Assembly (NCBI GenBank): GCA_943846665.1
Contig: OX044358.1
Location: 930,001 to 994,000, forward strand
Length of the DNA stretch: 64,000 nucleotides
Source: Arcticimaribacter sp002477625
GTDB taxonomy: Bacteria; Bacteroidota; Bacteroidia; Flavobacteriales; Flavobacteriaceae
Direction: 5' to 3'
Part shown: piece by piece, positions 9,166 to 18,094 of the stretch
Numbering within the stretch: the stretch's first letter is position 1
How the letters are laid out: each line of letters opens with the position of its first letter
Notes under the pieces: generated by a model
Seen by the model: only the letters and a program-made list of their open reading frames with translations
What the model was told of the DNA's origin: nothing
Database searches by the model: none
Program-made: the position numbers and the translations under genes

Positions 9166-9204
9166 ACTTTAGTTTCATTACCTTTACAAAAAAATAAAAT
9201 CAGC

Positions 9205-9639
9205 ATGTATACTTTTATAAAAACTGCACATTCCTACTGGGCATTTATTGTCCTTATTCTTTTAGTTCTAGCAATCGCAAATGTTTTTATTGGGATCGCC
9301 AAAAAGAAAACATTTAACTCAACCGATTTTAGACGTTCGTTATTTGTATTGATTTCCTCGCATATTCAATTCTTAATTGGATTAATTCTATACTTTGTTT
9401 CTCCATGGTTTGGGAAATGGAGCGCCTTGGGCATGGGGGTTATGAAAGACAGTCAGGCACGTTTATACTTGGTTGAACATCCTATAACGAATCTTATTGC
9501 AGTTGTGCTGATAACCATGGGGTGGTCCATGCATAAGCGTCAGTCATTGGATGCAAAGAAGTTTTCTCGGATTGGTATTTTTTACACCCTGGGACTTCTT
9601 TTACTTCTTTCGAGAATTCCATGGAGTACTTGGATCTAA
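9205..9639 (+). CDS. Small four-helix integral membrane protein
   Basis: A 144-residue inner-membrane protein with four hydrophobic segments: about residues 10-32 (SYWAFIVLILLVLAIANVF), 48-68 (SSHIQFLIGLILYFV), 92-109 (PITNLIAVVLITMGWSM) and 125-142 (IGIFYTLGLLLLLSRIPW). Histidines at H10, H53, H91 and H110 sit at the ends of helices; homologues in flavobacteria are often labelled cytochrome b-like for this reason, but haem binding is not shown. It follows the aldehyde dehydrogenase by 39 bp and may be co-transcribed. Function unknown. Confidence 0.72.
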   Translation: MYTFIKTAHSYWAFIVLILLVLAIANVFIGIAKKKTFNSTDFRRSLFVLISSHIQFLIGLILYFVSPWFGKWSALGMGVMKDSQARLYLVEHPITNLIAVVLITMGWSMHKRQSLDAKKFSRIGIFYTLGLLLLLSRIPWSTWI

Positions 9640-9670
9640 AATAAGCTAACCACCGTATCGACCTGAATCT

Positions 9671-10705
9671 ATGATTACTAGCCGAAAGCCAGAATTCAAA
9701 CACTTATTGCTGAAGAATAAACTCAAAATTGCTGTTCTCGGTGGTGGTAGTTGGGCTACTGCCTTAATTAAAATCCTAACGGAGAATAAACGCAAGGTCG
9801 GTTGGTGTATTCGCAATGAAAAAAACAAAGATTTCATTGAAAAACACCAGCACAATCCAAGCTATTTAACTTCAACTACGCTAAAGACAAAGCGCCTAAA
9901 AATAAGTACGGATATAAACGAGGTAGTAGAAGGAGCCGATATCATCATTGTGGCGATTCCATCAGCCTTTATTATGAACGAGTTCGCAAAACTCCATATC
10001 CCATTGAAGGATAAAATAATTGTGTCAGCAGTTAAGGGCGTCATTCCAGAAAACATGAAAATCCCTGGGAACCATTTCCACGAAGATTATGGAGTTCCCC
10101 TAGACCAAATTGGCGTTATCTGTGGCCCTTGTCACGCAGAGGAAGTAGCGATGGAAAAACTTTCCTATTTGACGATCGCATGTCAGAATCAGACCTATGC
10201 AAAATGTATTGCATCCATGCTCAAAACTAAATACATCCGTGTAAAAGTTTCGGACGATATCATTGGAACGGAATATGCCGCAATGCTTAAAAACATCTAT
10301 GCAATTGCAGCTGGAATAGCACACGGTCTTGGTTATGGTGATAATTTTCAAAGCGTATTGATGAGTAATGCAATTCGAGAAACAAAGCGCTTTATAAAAG
10401 ATGTGCATAAAATGAAACGAAACATCAACAACTCGGCCTATCTGGGAGACTTGTTGGTCACGGGCTATTCTGTGTTTAGCCGCAACCGAACCTTTGGAAA
10501 TATGATTGGAAAAGGATATACGGTCAATGCAGCACAAATGGAAATGAACATGATTGCTGAAGGCTACTACGCTTCCAAATCAGCGCGCTATATCAATTCG
10601 CAATACAGAACTCAAACGCCCATTATTGAAGCAGTTTATCTCATTCTTTACGAAGGAAAAAGACCGGAAAATATTTTCGAAAAACTAACGAAAAAACTCG
10701 ACTAA
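9671..10705 (+). CDS. gpsA: Glycerol-3-phosphate dehydrogenase [NAD(P)+]
   Basis: Reduces dihydroxyacetone phosphate to sn-glycerol 3-phosphate, the backbone for phospholipids. The Rossmann motif is KIAVLGGGSWATAL near residues 19-32; the catalytic-domain stretches VICGPCHAEEVA, EYAAMLKNIYAIAAGIAHGLGYGDN and NSAYLGDLLVTGYSVFSRNR are strongly conserved. The predicted protein is 344 residues; about 17 residues precede the usual N-terminus, so the true start may be an internal TTG (for example 9707), though ATG 9671 is the only ATG. Its stop overlaps the convergent pheS stop by three bases. Confidence 0.94.
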   Translation: MITSRKPEFKHLLLKNKLKIAVLGGGSWATALIKILTENKRKVGWCIRNEKNKDFIEKHQHNPSYLTSTTLKTKRLKISTDINEVVEGADIIIVAIPSAFIMNEFAKLHIPLKDKIIVSAVKGVIPENMKIPGNHFHEDYGVPLDQIGVICGPCHAEEVAMEKLSYLTIACQNQTYAKCIASMLKTKYIRVKVSDDIIGTEYAAMLKNIYAIAAGIAHGLGYGDNFQSVLMSNAIRETKRFIKDVHKMKRNINNSAYLGDLLVTGYSVFSRNRTFGNMIGKGYTVNAAQMEMNMIAEGYYASKSARYINSQYRTQTPIIEAVYLILYEGKRPENIFEKLTKKLD

Positions 10706-11718
10706 AGTGTCGGTTTAAATTGCTGAAGGAAACGTACATCATTTTCAAAGAACATACGAATATCGCTCACTTGGTACAATAACATTGCGATACGTTCTAT
10801 TCCCATTCCAAATGCATAGCCTGAATATTCTTCTGGATCAATTCCACAATTTTCCAACACATTCGGATCGATCATTCCACAGCCCATAATTTCTAACCAA
10901 CCGGTTCCTTTGGTGATTCGATAGTCAATTTCTGTTTCTAGCCCCCAGTAGATATCTACTTCAGCACTAGGTTCTGTAAAAGGAAAATAAGAAGGTCGCA
11001 AACGGATCTTAGACTTGCCAAATAAGGCTTGAGTAAAGTAACTAAGCGTTTGTTTTAAGTTGGCAAAAGACACGTTTTTATCAATATACAAACCTTCTAC
11101 TTGATGGAAAATACAATGCGCTCGGGCAGAGATAGCTTCGTTTCTAAAAACACGCCCTGGAGAAATTGTACGGATTGGAGGTTTATTGTTTTCCATGTAG
11201 CGTACTTGAACAGATGATGTATGTGTACGCAACAGTATATCGGGATCGGTTTGAATGAAAAAGGTATCCTGCATGTCCCGAGCTGGGTGGTATTCAGGTA
11301 GGTTTAACGCAGTAAAATTATGCCAATCATCTTCGATTTCTGGACCTTCTGAAATATTAAAACCAATTTGAGAAAAAATAGCTACGATTCGGTTGCGTAC
11401 AACCGTTAACGGATGCTGACTTCCTAAAGCCGATGGAAAAGCCGGTCGAGACAAGTCGCCATAAACTCCTGCTGTTGTCGTTGAACTCTGAGTTGCTTTG
11501 AGTGATTCTACTTTTTCAGCAACAGCAGTTTTAAGCTGATTCAAAACTTGCCCGAATTCTTTTTTCTCTTCGTTTGGCACTGCTCTGAATGCAGCAAAAA
11601 GATCGTTTAAAATCCCTTTCTTACCTGCATAAGAGATTCTGAATTGCTCTATCGCTTCTTGATCCGTAGCTTCGAATTGTGCTACTTTTTGAAGATGTTC
11701 TTTAACCGTTTCAATCAT
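10702..11718 (-). CDS. pheS: Phenylalanine-tRNA ligase alpha subunit
   Basis: Alpha chain of the (alpha-beta)2 class II synthetase that charges tRNA-Phe. The N-terminal coiled coil (residues 1-90) is followed by the catalytic core: PALGSQHPLTVVRNRIVAIF, class II motif 2 as ISARAHCIFHQVEGLYI, phenylalanine-pocket residues FTEPSAEVDIYW and motif 3 GMGIERIAMLLYQVSDIR. At 338 residues it is full length. pheT is not adjacent, as is usual in Bacteroidetes. It is convergent with gpsA and downstream of the unknown 12108 gene. Confidence 0.96.
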   Translation of the reverse strand: MIETVKEHLQKVAQFEATDQEAIEQFRISYAGKKGILNDLFAAFRAVPNEEKKEFGQVLNQLKTAVAEKVESLKATQSSTTTAGVYGDLSRPAFPSALGSQHPLTVVRNRIVAIFSQIGFNISEGPEIEDDWHNFTALNLPEYHPARDMQDTFFIQTDPDILLRTHTSSVQVRYMENNKPPIRTISPGRVFRNEAISARAHCIFHQVEGLYIDKNVSFANLKQTLSYFTQALFGKSKIRLRPSYFPFTEPSAEVDIYWGLETEIDYRITKGTGWLEIMGCGMIDPNVLENCGIDPEEYSGYAFGMGIERIAMLLYQVSDIRMFFENDVRFLQQFKPTL

Positions 11719-11739
11719 GCTATAAAAATACGTATTATA

Positions 11740-12108
11740 CTATTGAATTAATCCTTTTTGAATAAAGTAATGCACTACAGCTTCCTTCATCAAGATGCTT
11801 TGTTCTCCTGGTTTCAGTGGGGGAAGCTCCTCAATCAGCTTAAAATGTGGCCAACGTTCGTCGTCAAAATAATCAAAAGCATAATAGCCGAAGGGTTCTA
11901 AAACCGAACAGATTCCAATGTGAATGATGTCTACATTATCATCCTTTTTGAACCGCTTATGCACTTGACCTAATTCCTGAAGTCCTACCAGATACAAAAT
12001 CCCTTCGATGTGAATGGACTCGGTTTCAGAGAAACGTTCTGTCAGCACCGAAACCAATGCTTCCCATTGCTCTTTCAACTCTTGATCTCGTACAGTTGCT
12101 TTTTGCAT
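11740..12108 (-). CDS. Conserved hypothetical protein
   Basis: A 122-residue soluble acidic protein I do not recognise. It has no signal peptide or membrane segment. Visible elements are an N-terminal amphipathic helix (ELKEQWEALVSVLTERF), a strand-rich middle (IHIEGILYLVGLQELGQ; DIIHIGICSVLEPFGYYAFDYFDDERWPHF) and a closing helix ILMKEAVVHYFIQKGLI. The start is set at ATG 12108 rather than the upstream codon at 12126 because a TATCTTTG promoter element (12120-12113) lies between them, four bases before this ATG. The gene precedes pheS by 21 bp in the same orientation and is probably co-transcribed. Confidence 0.7.
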   Translation of the reverse strand: MQKATVRDQELKEQWEALVSVLTERFSETESIHIEGILYLVGLQELGQVHKRFKKDDNVDIIHIGICSVLEPFGYYAFDYFDDERWPHFKLIEELPPLKPGEQSILMKEAVVHYFIQKGLIQ

Positions 12109-12112
12109 CCGA

Positions 12113-12120
12113 CAAAGATA
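12113..12120 (-). promoter_or_regulatory. -7 promoter element TATCTTTG
   Basis: Exact match to the Bacteroidetes TAnnTTTG -7 element, read on the minus strand, ending four bases before the ATG at 12108. This suggests a leaderless or near-leaderless transcript. No convincing -33 TTG is seen at the usual spacing. Confidence 0.5.
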
Positions 12121-12174
12121 TGGCATTCCTAAAAAGAGGGGGCAGATAGAACAAAAAATCTTTATATTCGTTCT

Positions 12175-12684
12175 ATGAATTATATCGACATAGCAATTGT
12201 TGGCTTGGTTATTTTTGGAGCCGTAAAAGGATTTTCAAAAGGCTTCATCATTGAGGCCGCATCTCTAATTGCATTAATTCTTGGACTCATTGGTGCCTTA
12301 TTGTTTTCTTCTACAGTCGGGACACTCCTCGAAAGTTTTATCGATGCTGATCGCATCCCTCCTTCTGGAGTTTTGTTCATACTGACCTTTATCGCGATCA
12401 TCATTGGAATTAATCTCTTAGCTAAATTCTTGACGCGTGTTTTAAAGATGGCAGCTTTAGGTGGTCTTAATCGTTTGTTAGGGGCAGTTTTTGGAGGACT
12501 GAAATTTATTTTAATCCTCAGTGCTATAACCCTGATTTTGGATCAGTTTGAATTCCTATTCACCTTTATGGAAGACGATATAATTGACGAATCGCAATTC
12601 TACGAGCCTGTTAAATCGATCGGAAGTGTTGTTTTGGAATGGCTGCTTGACAAGAAAGATTTACTACCCGAAGAACTAGTTTAA
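12175..12684 (+). CDS. CvpA family membrane protein
   Basis: A 169-residue inner-membrane protein of the CvpA family (colicin V production protein type). It has the family start MNYIDIAIVGLVIFGAVKGFSKGFI and four hydrophobic segments at about residues 4-20, 25-48, 62-84 and 100-122. Family members are linked to envelope homeostasis and biofilm formation, with no agreed molecular function. The C-terminal tail is acidic and cytosolic or periplasmic. Its stop overlaps the end of the convergent batE gene by nine bases. Confidence 0.85.
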   Translation: MNYIDIAIVGLVIFGAVKGFSKGFIIEAASLIALILGLIGALLFSSTVGTLLESFIDADRIPPSGVLFILTFIAIIIGINLLAKFLTRVLKMAALGGLNRLLGAVFGGLKFILILSAITLILDQFEFLFTFMEDDIIDESQFYEPVKSIGSVVLEWLLDKKDLLPEELV

Positions 12685-13434
12685 CATTCTCAAAGAAGAG
12701 GCAGTCACCCAACCCTCGGAGCCGTTGGCAATTTTAATTTTTCTCCAAGATTCTAGCGAATCTATAATCGATACTTTAGTGCCTTCGTGTAGTTCAAATA
12801 AAACTTCAGAGCGTTCATTCGGTTCTCCCCAAATATTAATTTGCGCCTCAAAAATAATCCCTGAACGTTCAACTTCTAGTTGCTTATCCTTAGAATAAGT
12901 AAGCGTAAACAATGTGAGAAAAACAATAGTAATGACCCAGAAAACAGAAAAATAAAGGCGCTTCCAAACCGTATTCGAATTGAACAAATACAACACAAAC
13001 AGCAAGGACATAACCCAAGCAATTCCGATTAGTATTTTAGCCCAGTTTGCAATTGAAAATCCAGAAGTTATGGTTTCTATCACCTGATCTAAAAAGCTTT
13101 TAGGAAGAACTTCAATCGCATCGAGCGACATGTTTTGGGCAAACTGTAAATTGGTTGAAATTTCTTCGTTATCTGGATCTAACAATTTTGCTTTTTCAAA
13201 GTAAAAAATACTTTCACCTACTTCACCCAAGCGATAATAGGCATTGGCTAAATTAAAATACAATTCCGAACTGTGAACCTCAGCTTCTAGAACAGCTTCA
13301 TAATGGGTTATGGCTTCTTGATAAGCACCGAGATTATAGGCTTTATTGCCTTGATCAAAAAGAGCATCTGGTGTTTGAGCGATCATCGTTGTACTCAAAA
13401 AAAGAACTGCAATAAAAGAATTTATTCGCTTCAT
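12676..13434 (-). CDS. batE: Tetratricopeptide and SH3-domain protein BatE
   Basis: Last gene of the Bat (Bacteroides aerotolerance) operon. The 252-residue protein has a signal peptide ending near AQTPDA, two to three TPR units (residues 22-105, with NKAYNLGAYQEAITHYEAVLEA and FNLANAYYRLGEVGESIFYFEKA), two membrane helices at about 127-148 and 158-180, and a C-terminal bacterial SH3 domain around GEPNERSEVLFELHEGTKV to WVTASSLRML. This TPR-TM-TM-SH3 order is typical of BatE. The start overlaps batD by four bases. Established knowledge ties the operon to oxygen tolerance; the biochemical mechanism is unknown. Confidence 0.86.
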   Translation of the reverse strand: MKRINSFIAVLFLSTTMIAQTPDALFDQGNKAYNLGAYQEAITHYEAVLEAEVHSSELYFNLANAYYRLGEVGESIFYFEKAKLLDPDNEEISTNLQFAQNMSLDAIEVLPKSFLDQVIETITSGFSIANWAKILIGIAWVMSLLFVLYLFNSNTVWKRLYFSVFWVITIVFLTLFTLTYSKDKQLEVERSGIIFEAQINIWGEPNERSEVLFELHEGTKVSIIDSLESWRKIKIANGSEGWVTASSLRMLN

Positions 13435-15194
13435 AGTTGTTTATCCATTTTTGAAATTAATCCAGAAGCGCGATCAAAATCTTCTTGCATACGAACTGAG
13501 GTTGCGGGTGCATATCGCGCGGCCTCACAATCTTCAAGTAAGCCAACAAAATCTTTGATTACTGCTGCGTTTACTTCCTTGTCTTGCAATAGGCTTTTGA
13601 TTCTCGATTTACTAAATTCTGCTGTTACAATATGGAGTTTCGCTTTTAAATAATTGTGCAACGCCCGTTCAAGTGCATTGTAGAATGCTTCTTTTTTCCC
13701 TAAAGCTTTCTTGGCAGAGCTCAAGTATTTCTTCGCTAATCGATTCGCCGCTTTTTGTCTTAGGGTCATAGGATCATTTGAACGACCAAGTTGGGTTTTC
13801 ATCACAATTGCAATGATCAACAGTAGGGCAAAAGGCAACAATAACATCCAATAAAACATACGCCCTCCAAAAAAGGAATCGGTTGATTCGATGGGTATCA
13901 ATTGAGTCTCTAAAGCGATGAAATTGAATTGATCTTCGTTTAATTTTGGTCGCAAGAGATTAGAAACTGCTTGCCCTTTAGAAGAGGTTCCGGCTACAGG
14001 CCCCTCATTCACATTAACCATTTGTTCCGCTGAGTTGAGGGTAACATATCGTTTCTTGTTGGGGTCAAAATATGAAAATGTGACTCTGGGTATTGGATAG
14101 TTTCCTTGAAATTCTGGAACAATAGTATAGGTGTCTTGAATACTACCCTGCATCCCGAGCAGGTTTGTTTTTATGTTTTCAGTATGTTCCGGTTCATAGA
14201 CTTCAAGTGCCGCTGGAACATTAATTTTGGGTAGATTAAATAATTTTAAATTTCCTCTCCCAGAAACTTTTATCGTTGCTTGAAAAGACTCCGACGCTTT
14301 CAAGACGTCCTTATTTAAACTAAAATTCAAGTCAAAATTTCCAACCGCCCCTGTAAAACCAACTGGCTTCCCTTCTTGTGGTAGGGGTTTTACTTTTATG
14401 GTACGCTTTCCAGCTGTAATGACTTTTGGAACTTGTCGATTGACTAGATTTCCCCAGATGTCTCTTCGATTAGAGGGTACTTGAACTGTAATGTTAAGCG
14501 TCAAAGGCTCCAAAATCAACTCCCCTGTTTTTTGTGGATAAAGAACGGCTTTTCGCCAAGTAACGTAGTTGTAGGTCGCACCCTTGTATGTCCCTTGCTT
14601 CATTTCCAATTTCTTGATTGGAATCAAATGGCTCCAAAAATCAGCATAACCTGGACTTTCTACCTCATTTACATTGGAAATTCCAATTTCCGAAGTGTAG
14701 TATAATTTATAAACTACGGTAAAAGCCTCGTTCAAATAGGGGTTTCCATTCGAAACTTCAGCAACCAAATGCACATTTTGATCTGCGATATAATCTGCAT
14801 TTCCTGCTTGGTTTGGGGTTTTTACAGCCTCCGTAACTTCTACCGATACGGGAGATGTTTTATAAATCGCTCCATCAATTTTGACCGTTGCTTGTCCAAT
14901 GCTGAGTTTTCCTTTTCTGGTTGGATTAAGGAAGTAGGTAAACGATCTTGAAAAAGTACGTTTACCATTGAACCAGCTGTTACTAGTCGATTGGTTGGGA
15001 CCCCCAACCACACGAAAACCTTCGAATTGGGGTGGCGTAAAATTATCGCCATTCTTATTCATTTCAAAGCTAACCTTCAATCGCTCATTAATACCCAAAC
15101 GGTTCTTACTCACCTTTGTTTGAAAGGTAACCTGAGCTCCTAATTGGAATCCTACGGTCAATAGGAAGGTCGCTAAAAGTATTTTTTTTAACAT
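13431..15194 (-). CDS. batD: BatD family protein (oxygen tolerance)
   Basis: A 587-residue envelope protein. A signal peptide (MLKKILLATFLLTVGFQLGAQ) is followed by several immunoglobulin-like beta domains, starting VTFQTKVSKNRLGINERLKV, then one membrane helix at about residues 445-466 (FYWMLLLPFALLLIIAIVM) and a cytosolic helical tail of about 110 residues. Length, order and neighbours match BatD proteins. Large beta-sandwich ectodomains like this probably contact the VWA domains of BatA and BatB or envelope clients (inference). Upstream batC ends 6 bp before its start; batE overlaps its end. Confidence 0.9.
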   Translation of the reverse strand: MLKKILLATFLLTVGFQLGAQVTFQTKVSKNRLGINERLKVSFEMNKNGDNFTPPQFEGFRVVGGPNQSTSNSWFNGKRTFSRSFTYFLNPTRKGKLSIGQATVKIDGAIYKTSPVSVEVTEAVKTPNQAGNADYIADQNVHLVAEVSNGNPYLNEAFTVVYKLYYTSEIGISNVNEVESPGYADFWSHLIPIKKLEMKQGTYKGATYNYVTWRKAVLYPQKTGELILEPLTLNITVQVPSNRRDIWGNLVNRQVPKVITAGKRTIKVKPLPQEGKPVGFTGAVGNFDLNFSLNKDVLKASESFQATIKVSGRGNLKLFNLPKINVPAALEVYEPEHTENIKTNLLGMQGSIQDTYTIVPEFQGNYPIPRVTFSYFDPNKKRYVTLNSAEQMVNVNEGPVAGTSSKGQAVSNLLRPKLNEDQFNFIALETQLIPIESTDSFFGGRMFYWMLLLPFALLLIIAIVMKTQLGRSNDPMTLRQKAANRLAKKYLSSAKKALGKKEAFYNALERALHNYLKAKLHIVTAEFSKSRIKSLLQDKEVNAAVIKDFVGLLEDCEAARYAPATSVRMQEDFDRASGLISKMDKQL

Positions 15195-15200
15195 AAAAAC

Positions 15201-16037
15201 TTACCAGTCTTTTTTAGTTTTAACAGGAGTACCTTTTACTTTTTGAGCATTTACTTTTTCCTGTACTCCTTTTTCTTGATTGTTCATTGCCTCTAAGAGG
15301 CTCTTAACTTGTTCGGGGGATATTTGTCCTGGTTTGGGTTGTGGTGGGGGTTGCTTCTTTTCATCTCCTTCCCCCTCTTTTTCGGGGTTCTTGGGCTTAT
15401 CCTCCTCCGGCTTTTCCTTGGAGTCGTCTTCAGGCTCACCGTCTTCTCCTTCTTTTTTGTCTTTGTCTTCTCCTTCGTCTTTAGGGTCTTCTTGGTCTCC
15501 TTTTTCGTCTTTCTTTTCTTGATCTCCTTCTTTATCCTGATCTTCCTGATCCTGATCTTGGTTGTCTTGATTTTGCTCGTCTTGCTGATCCTGTTGTTGC
15601 TCCTTTTCTAAAAGCTCCTTTGCAAGCGCGTAATTGTATCGGGTTTCTTCGTCTGTAGGATTATTTCGCAATCCATTTTTAAAAGCTGCGACTGCCTGAG
15701 CATAATCTTTTTGCTGCATATACACATTCCCTAAGTTATGAAAAGCTGCGTGTTTTTCATTTTTAGATGTGGTGTTCTTTTGCGTCTGGAAGAACCGTTG
15801 AGAAGCTGCAGAATAATCTTCTATTCTATAATTTGTATTTCCCAAGTTATGCAGGGCTTCGGATTTTTCGGGAGCCAAAGAAACTGCTTTGCGGTATTGA
15901 GCCTCGGCATCAATATACTCGGCCTGCTCGTGGGCTTCATTTCCATCCACAATGAGGTTATTGGCTACTTCGTTTTGACTCCAAGACATAGCCGAAGTGA
16001 ATACTAAAAACAAGAAGGAAAGGCCTTTAAAATTCAT
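15201..16037 (-). CDS. batC: TPR protein BatC with long acidic low-complexity tail
   Basis: A 278-residue exported protein. The start is placed at ATG 16037, which opens directly into a signal peptide (MNFKGLSFLFLVFTSAMSWSQ) and leaves 4 bp after batB; an ATG at 16061 would overlap batB and add eight charged residues. Three TPR-like units follow (NEAHEQAEYIDAEAQYRKAV, HNLGNTNYRIEDYSAASQRF, HNLGNVYMQQKDYAQAVAAF). Residues about 145-240 are almost only Glu, Asp, Lys, Gln and Gly, ending in a proline stretch KKQPPPQPKPGQ, then a short conserved helix EQVKSLLEAMNNQEKGVQEKV. Such disordered acidic linkers are common in BatC. Confidence 0.86.
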   Translation of the reverse strand: MNFKGLSFLFLVFTSAMSWSQNEVANNLIVDGNEAHEQAEYIDAEAQYRKAVSLAPEKSEALHNLGNTNYRIEDYSAASQRFFQTQKNTTSKNEKHAAFHNLGNVYMQQKDYAQAVAAFKNGLRNNPTDEETRYNYALAKELLEKEQQQDQQDEQNQDNQDQDQEDQDKEGDQEKKDEKGDQEDPKDEGEDKDKKEGEDGEPEDDSKEKPEEDKPKNPEKEGEGDEKKQPPPQPKPGQISPEQVKSLLEAMNNQEKGVQEKVNAQKVKGTPVKTKKDW

Positions 16038-16041
16038 AGCA

Positions 16042-17085
16042 TTAATCTTTTTTATTCTCATTAAATAAATTCATCCGCAACACCCATTTGGTTTGGGTTT
16101 CGAATAATAATATTTCTATCAAAAGTAACAGAAATCCTGCAATCAAAAAAGGTTGGAATCGGTCTTTGTAACTCACAAACTTTTTTGCTTCAAATTCTTT
16201 TTTCTCCATTTGCTTGAGCGTTTCCGAAACAAACTCTAAAACTGCTTGTGTATCATTCCCCTCCGTATAATTTCCGTCGGTTGCATCGGCAATAGAAGTA
16301 AGTACCTCGGGGTTGCGTTTGGTCATTACAACTTCTCCGTTTTCGTCTTTCTTATACGATTCTACTATTCCGTTGCGCTTGATTGGAATGGGTGCTCCTT
16401 TTTCGGTTCCAACACCAAAAGTAAATATTTTAATCCCTAACTCTTTCGCTCGTTTTGCAGCAGCCATAGCATTTTCGGAATGATCTTCTCCATCGGACAA
16501 AATAAAAATAACCCGATTGGTTTGATCTTCATCATCAAAATAGGTTGCAGCTAAATCAATTGCGGCATCAATAGCTGTTCCCTGCGAAGAAAGCATGTCG
16601 GTATTGAGTGCTTGTAAAAACATTTTGGCAGCACTATAGTCGGTTGTAATGGGCAATTGAGGCACCGCTTGAGCCGCATAAGCGATAATCCCAACCCGAT
16701 CGCTTGCCAATTGATTCAAGAGCGCAGACACGAGTCGTTTTGCTTTTTCGATACGATTTGGAGCAATGTCTTCTGCCAACATACTCTTCGATACATCAAT
16801 GGCAAAAACGATATCAACACCTTCTCTTTTTACGGTCTCTAACTGCGTTCCTATTTTAGGGTTTACTAGTGCCAGGATCAAACAACTCACCCCTAGGCTA
16901 ATCAAAATGAGTTTGAGTAAGGGTTTTAATCGCGAACGTTCTGGACTTAAAACTTCCATTAATCGAGATGAAGCAAATTGTTCTTGTGCTTTTCTTTTCC
17001 AGGCAGAAATCCAAAGATAGCCAAGCCACAATACGGGTAGCATTGCAAAAACATAAAAATAAATCGGCGCGTCTAATTGATACAT
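16042..17085 (-). CDS. batB: VWA domain protein BatB
   Basis: A 347-residue inner-membrane protein with two N-terminal hydrophobic segments (residues 8-25 and 57-76), a von Willebrand factor A domain at about 88-290 and a C-terminal membrane helix near 315-335. The metal-ion-dependent adhesion site is intact: DxSxS as DVSKSML, a conserved Thr in SSQGTAIDAAI and the Asp in LSDGEDHS. VWA proteins of this type work with MoxR AAA+ ATPases, one of which heads this operon. It lies 2 bp downstream of batA, showing a gene-duplication pair. Confidence 0.92.
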   Translation of the reverse strand: MYQLDAPIYFYVFAMLPVLWLGYLWISAWKRKAQEQFASSRLMEVLSPERSRLKPLLKLILISLGVSCLILALVNPKIGTQLETVKREGVDIVFAIDVSKSMLAEDIAPNRIEKAKRLVSALLNQLASDRVGIIAYAAQAVPQLPITTDYSAAKMFLQALNTDMLSSQGTAIDAAIDLAATYFDDEDQTNRVIFILSDGEDHSENAMAAAKRAKELGIKIFTFGVGTEKGAPIPIKRNGIVESYKKDENGEVVMTKRNPEVLTSIADATDGNYTEGNDTQAVLEFVSETLKQMEKKEFEAKKFVSYKDRFQPFLIAGFLLLLIEILLFETQTKWVLRMNLFNENKKD

Positions 17086-17087
17086 TA

Positions 17088-18092
17088 TTATATAAAACTT
17101 CTAAAAATTGTGTTCTTTAAAATCCACTCTGCAAAGAGCAAGCCTAAGGCTATTAATATGAGTATTCTGTATTTTTCTTGGTAATTATAATACTTAAACT
17201 CTTCAACTTCTGTCTTTTCTAACTTATTGATTTCATTGTAAATGTCTTTTAGTTTTTTGGTGTCTGTTGCTCTAAAATACAAACCTCCAGTATCGTCTGC
17301 AATCGCCTTCAAAAGTTCTTCATCGATCTCAACTTTGGTTAGCCCATATTGGAATTTTCCATTAGGTAAAACGCCAATTGGAGCTTTAGCAGTTCCATTA
17401 CTTCCTAGGCCAATGGTGTAGGTTTTAATTTGAAATTCTACTGCCAATTCTGCTGCAATTTTCGGTTCAATAAAGCCTGAATTGTTGACGCCATCGGTAA
17501 GTAAAATAATGACTTTACTTTTAGCTCTACTATCTTTCAATCGGTTTACGGCCGTAGCCAAGCCCATTCCAATTGCGGTTCCATCATTGATTACGCCATC
17601 GTATCGAATACTGCGTAATGCATTTTTCACGATACGCTTGTCGCTTGTAATAGGGGTTTTGGTATAACTTTCTCCTGCATAAACGACTAAACCGATCCTA
17701 TCGTTTTGTCGATCATCGATAAAATCTGCTGCTACTTCTTTCAGTGCATTCAACCTACTGGGTTTTAGGTCCTGCGCCAACATACTCGAAGAGACATCAA
17801 TGGCCATGACGATGTCTATCCCTTTGTTGGTTTTGGTCCGTGAAGAGATGTCTACGGTTTGTGGGCGAGCAAGAGCGAGAACAACGAGTGCCAAAGCACA
17901 GATTCTAAAGACAAACAAAAGCGGCTGAAAACGAGCCAAATTGGAACGTACACCCTCAAAACCTTTGGTCGATGAAATGGTTAGCCGCGCTTGTTGAAAC
18001 TTGCGCTTGTAAACATACCATAGGATGACCAAGGGCAGGGCTATCAATCCCCACAGATATTCTGGATTCGCTAATTCTATTCCTTCAAACAC
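17088..18092 (-). CDS. batA: VWA domain protein BatA
   Basis: A 334-residue inner-membrane VWA protein, paralogous to BatB. Membrane segments are at about residues 11-28, 56-77 and 308-326. The MIDAS motif is complete: DVSSSML, the Thr of NDGTAIGMGL and the Asp in LLTDGVNNSG. Two VWA proteins encoded side by side after a MoxR and a DUF58 gene define the Bat operon. It begins 2 bp after the preceding 540-residue gene and ends 2 bp before batB. Confidence 0.92.
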   Translation of the reverse strand: MFEGIELANPEYLWGLIALPLVILWYVYKRKFQQARLTISSTKGFEGVRSNLARFQPLLFVFRICALALVVLALARPQTVDISSRTKTNKGIDIVMAIDVSSSMLAQDLKPSRLNALKEVAADFIDDRQNDRIGLVVYAGESYTKTPITSDKRIVKNALRSIRYDGVINDGTAIGMGLATAVNRLKDSRAKSKVIILLTDGVNNSGFIEPKIAAELAVEFQIKTYTIGLGSNGTAKAPIGVLPNGKFQYGLTKVEIDEELLKAIADDTGGLYFRATDTKKLKDIYNEINKLEKTEVEEFKYYNYQEKYRILILIALGLLFAEWILKNTIFRSFI

Positions 18093-18094
18093 GC

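Noticed and set aside
9164..9175. AAACTTTAGTTT as terminator after the aldehyde dehydrogenase
   Set aside because: The loop would be too small and the stem is AT only.
10100..10537. A 145-residue minus-strand ORF inside gpsA
   Set aside because: It lies fully antisense to a strongly conserved gene and shows no recognisable domain.
15280..15611. Two long plus-strand ORFs rich in Ser/Phe/Leu/Val opposite batC
   Set aside because: They are the complement of the Glu/Asp/Lys-rich coding region of batC and have no independent domain or start signal.
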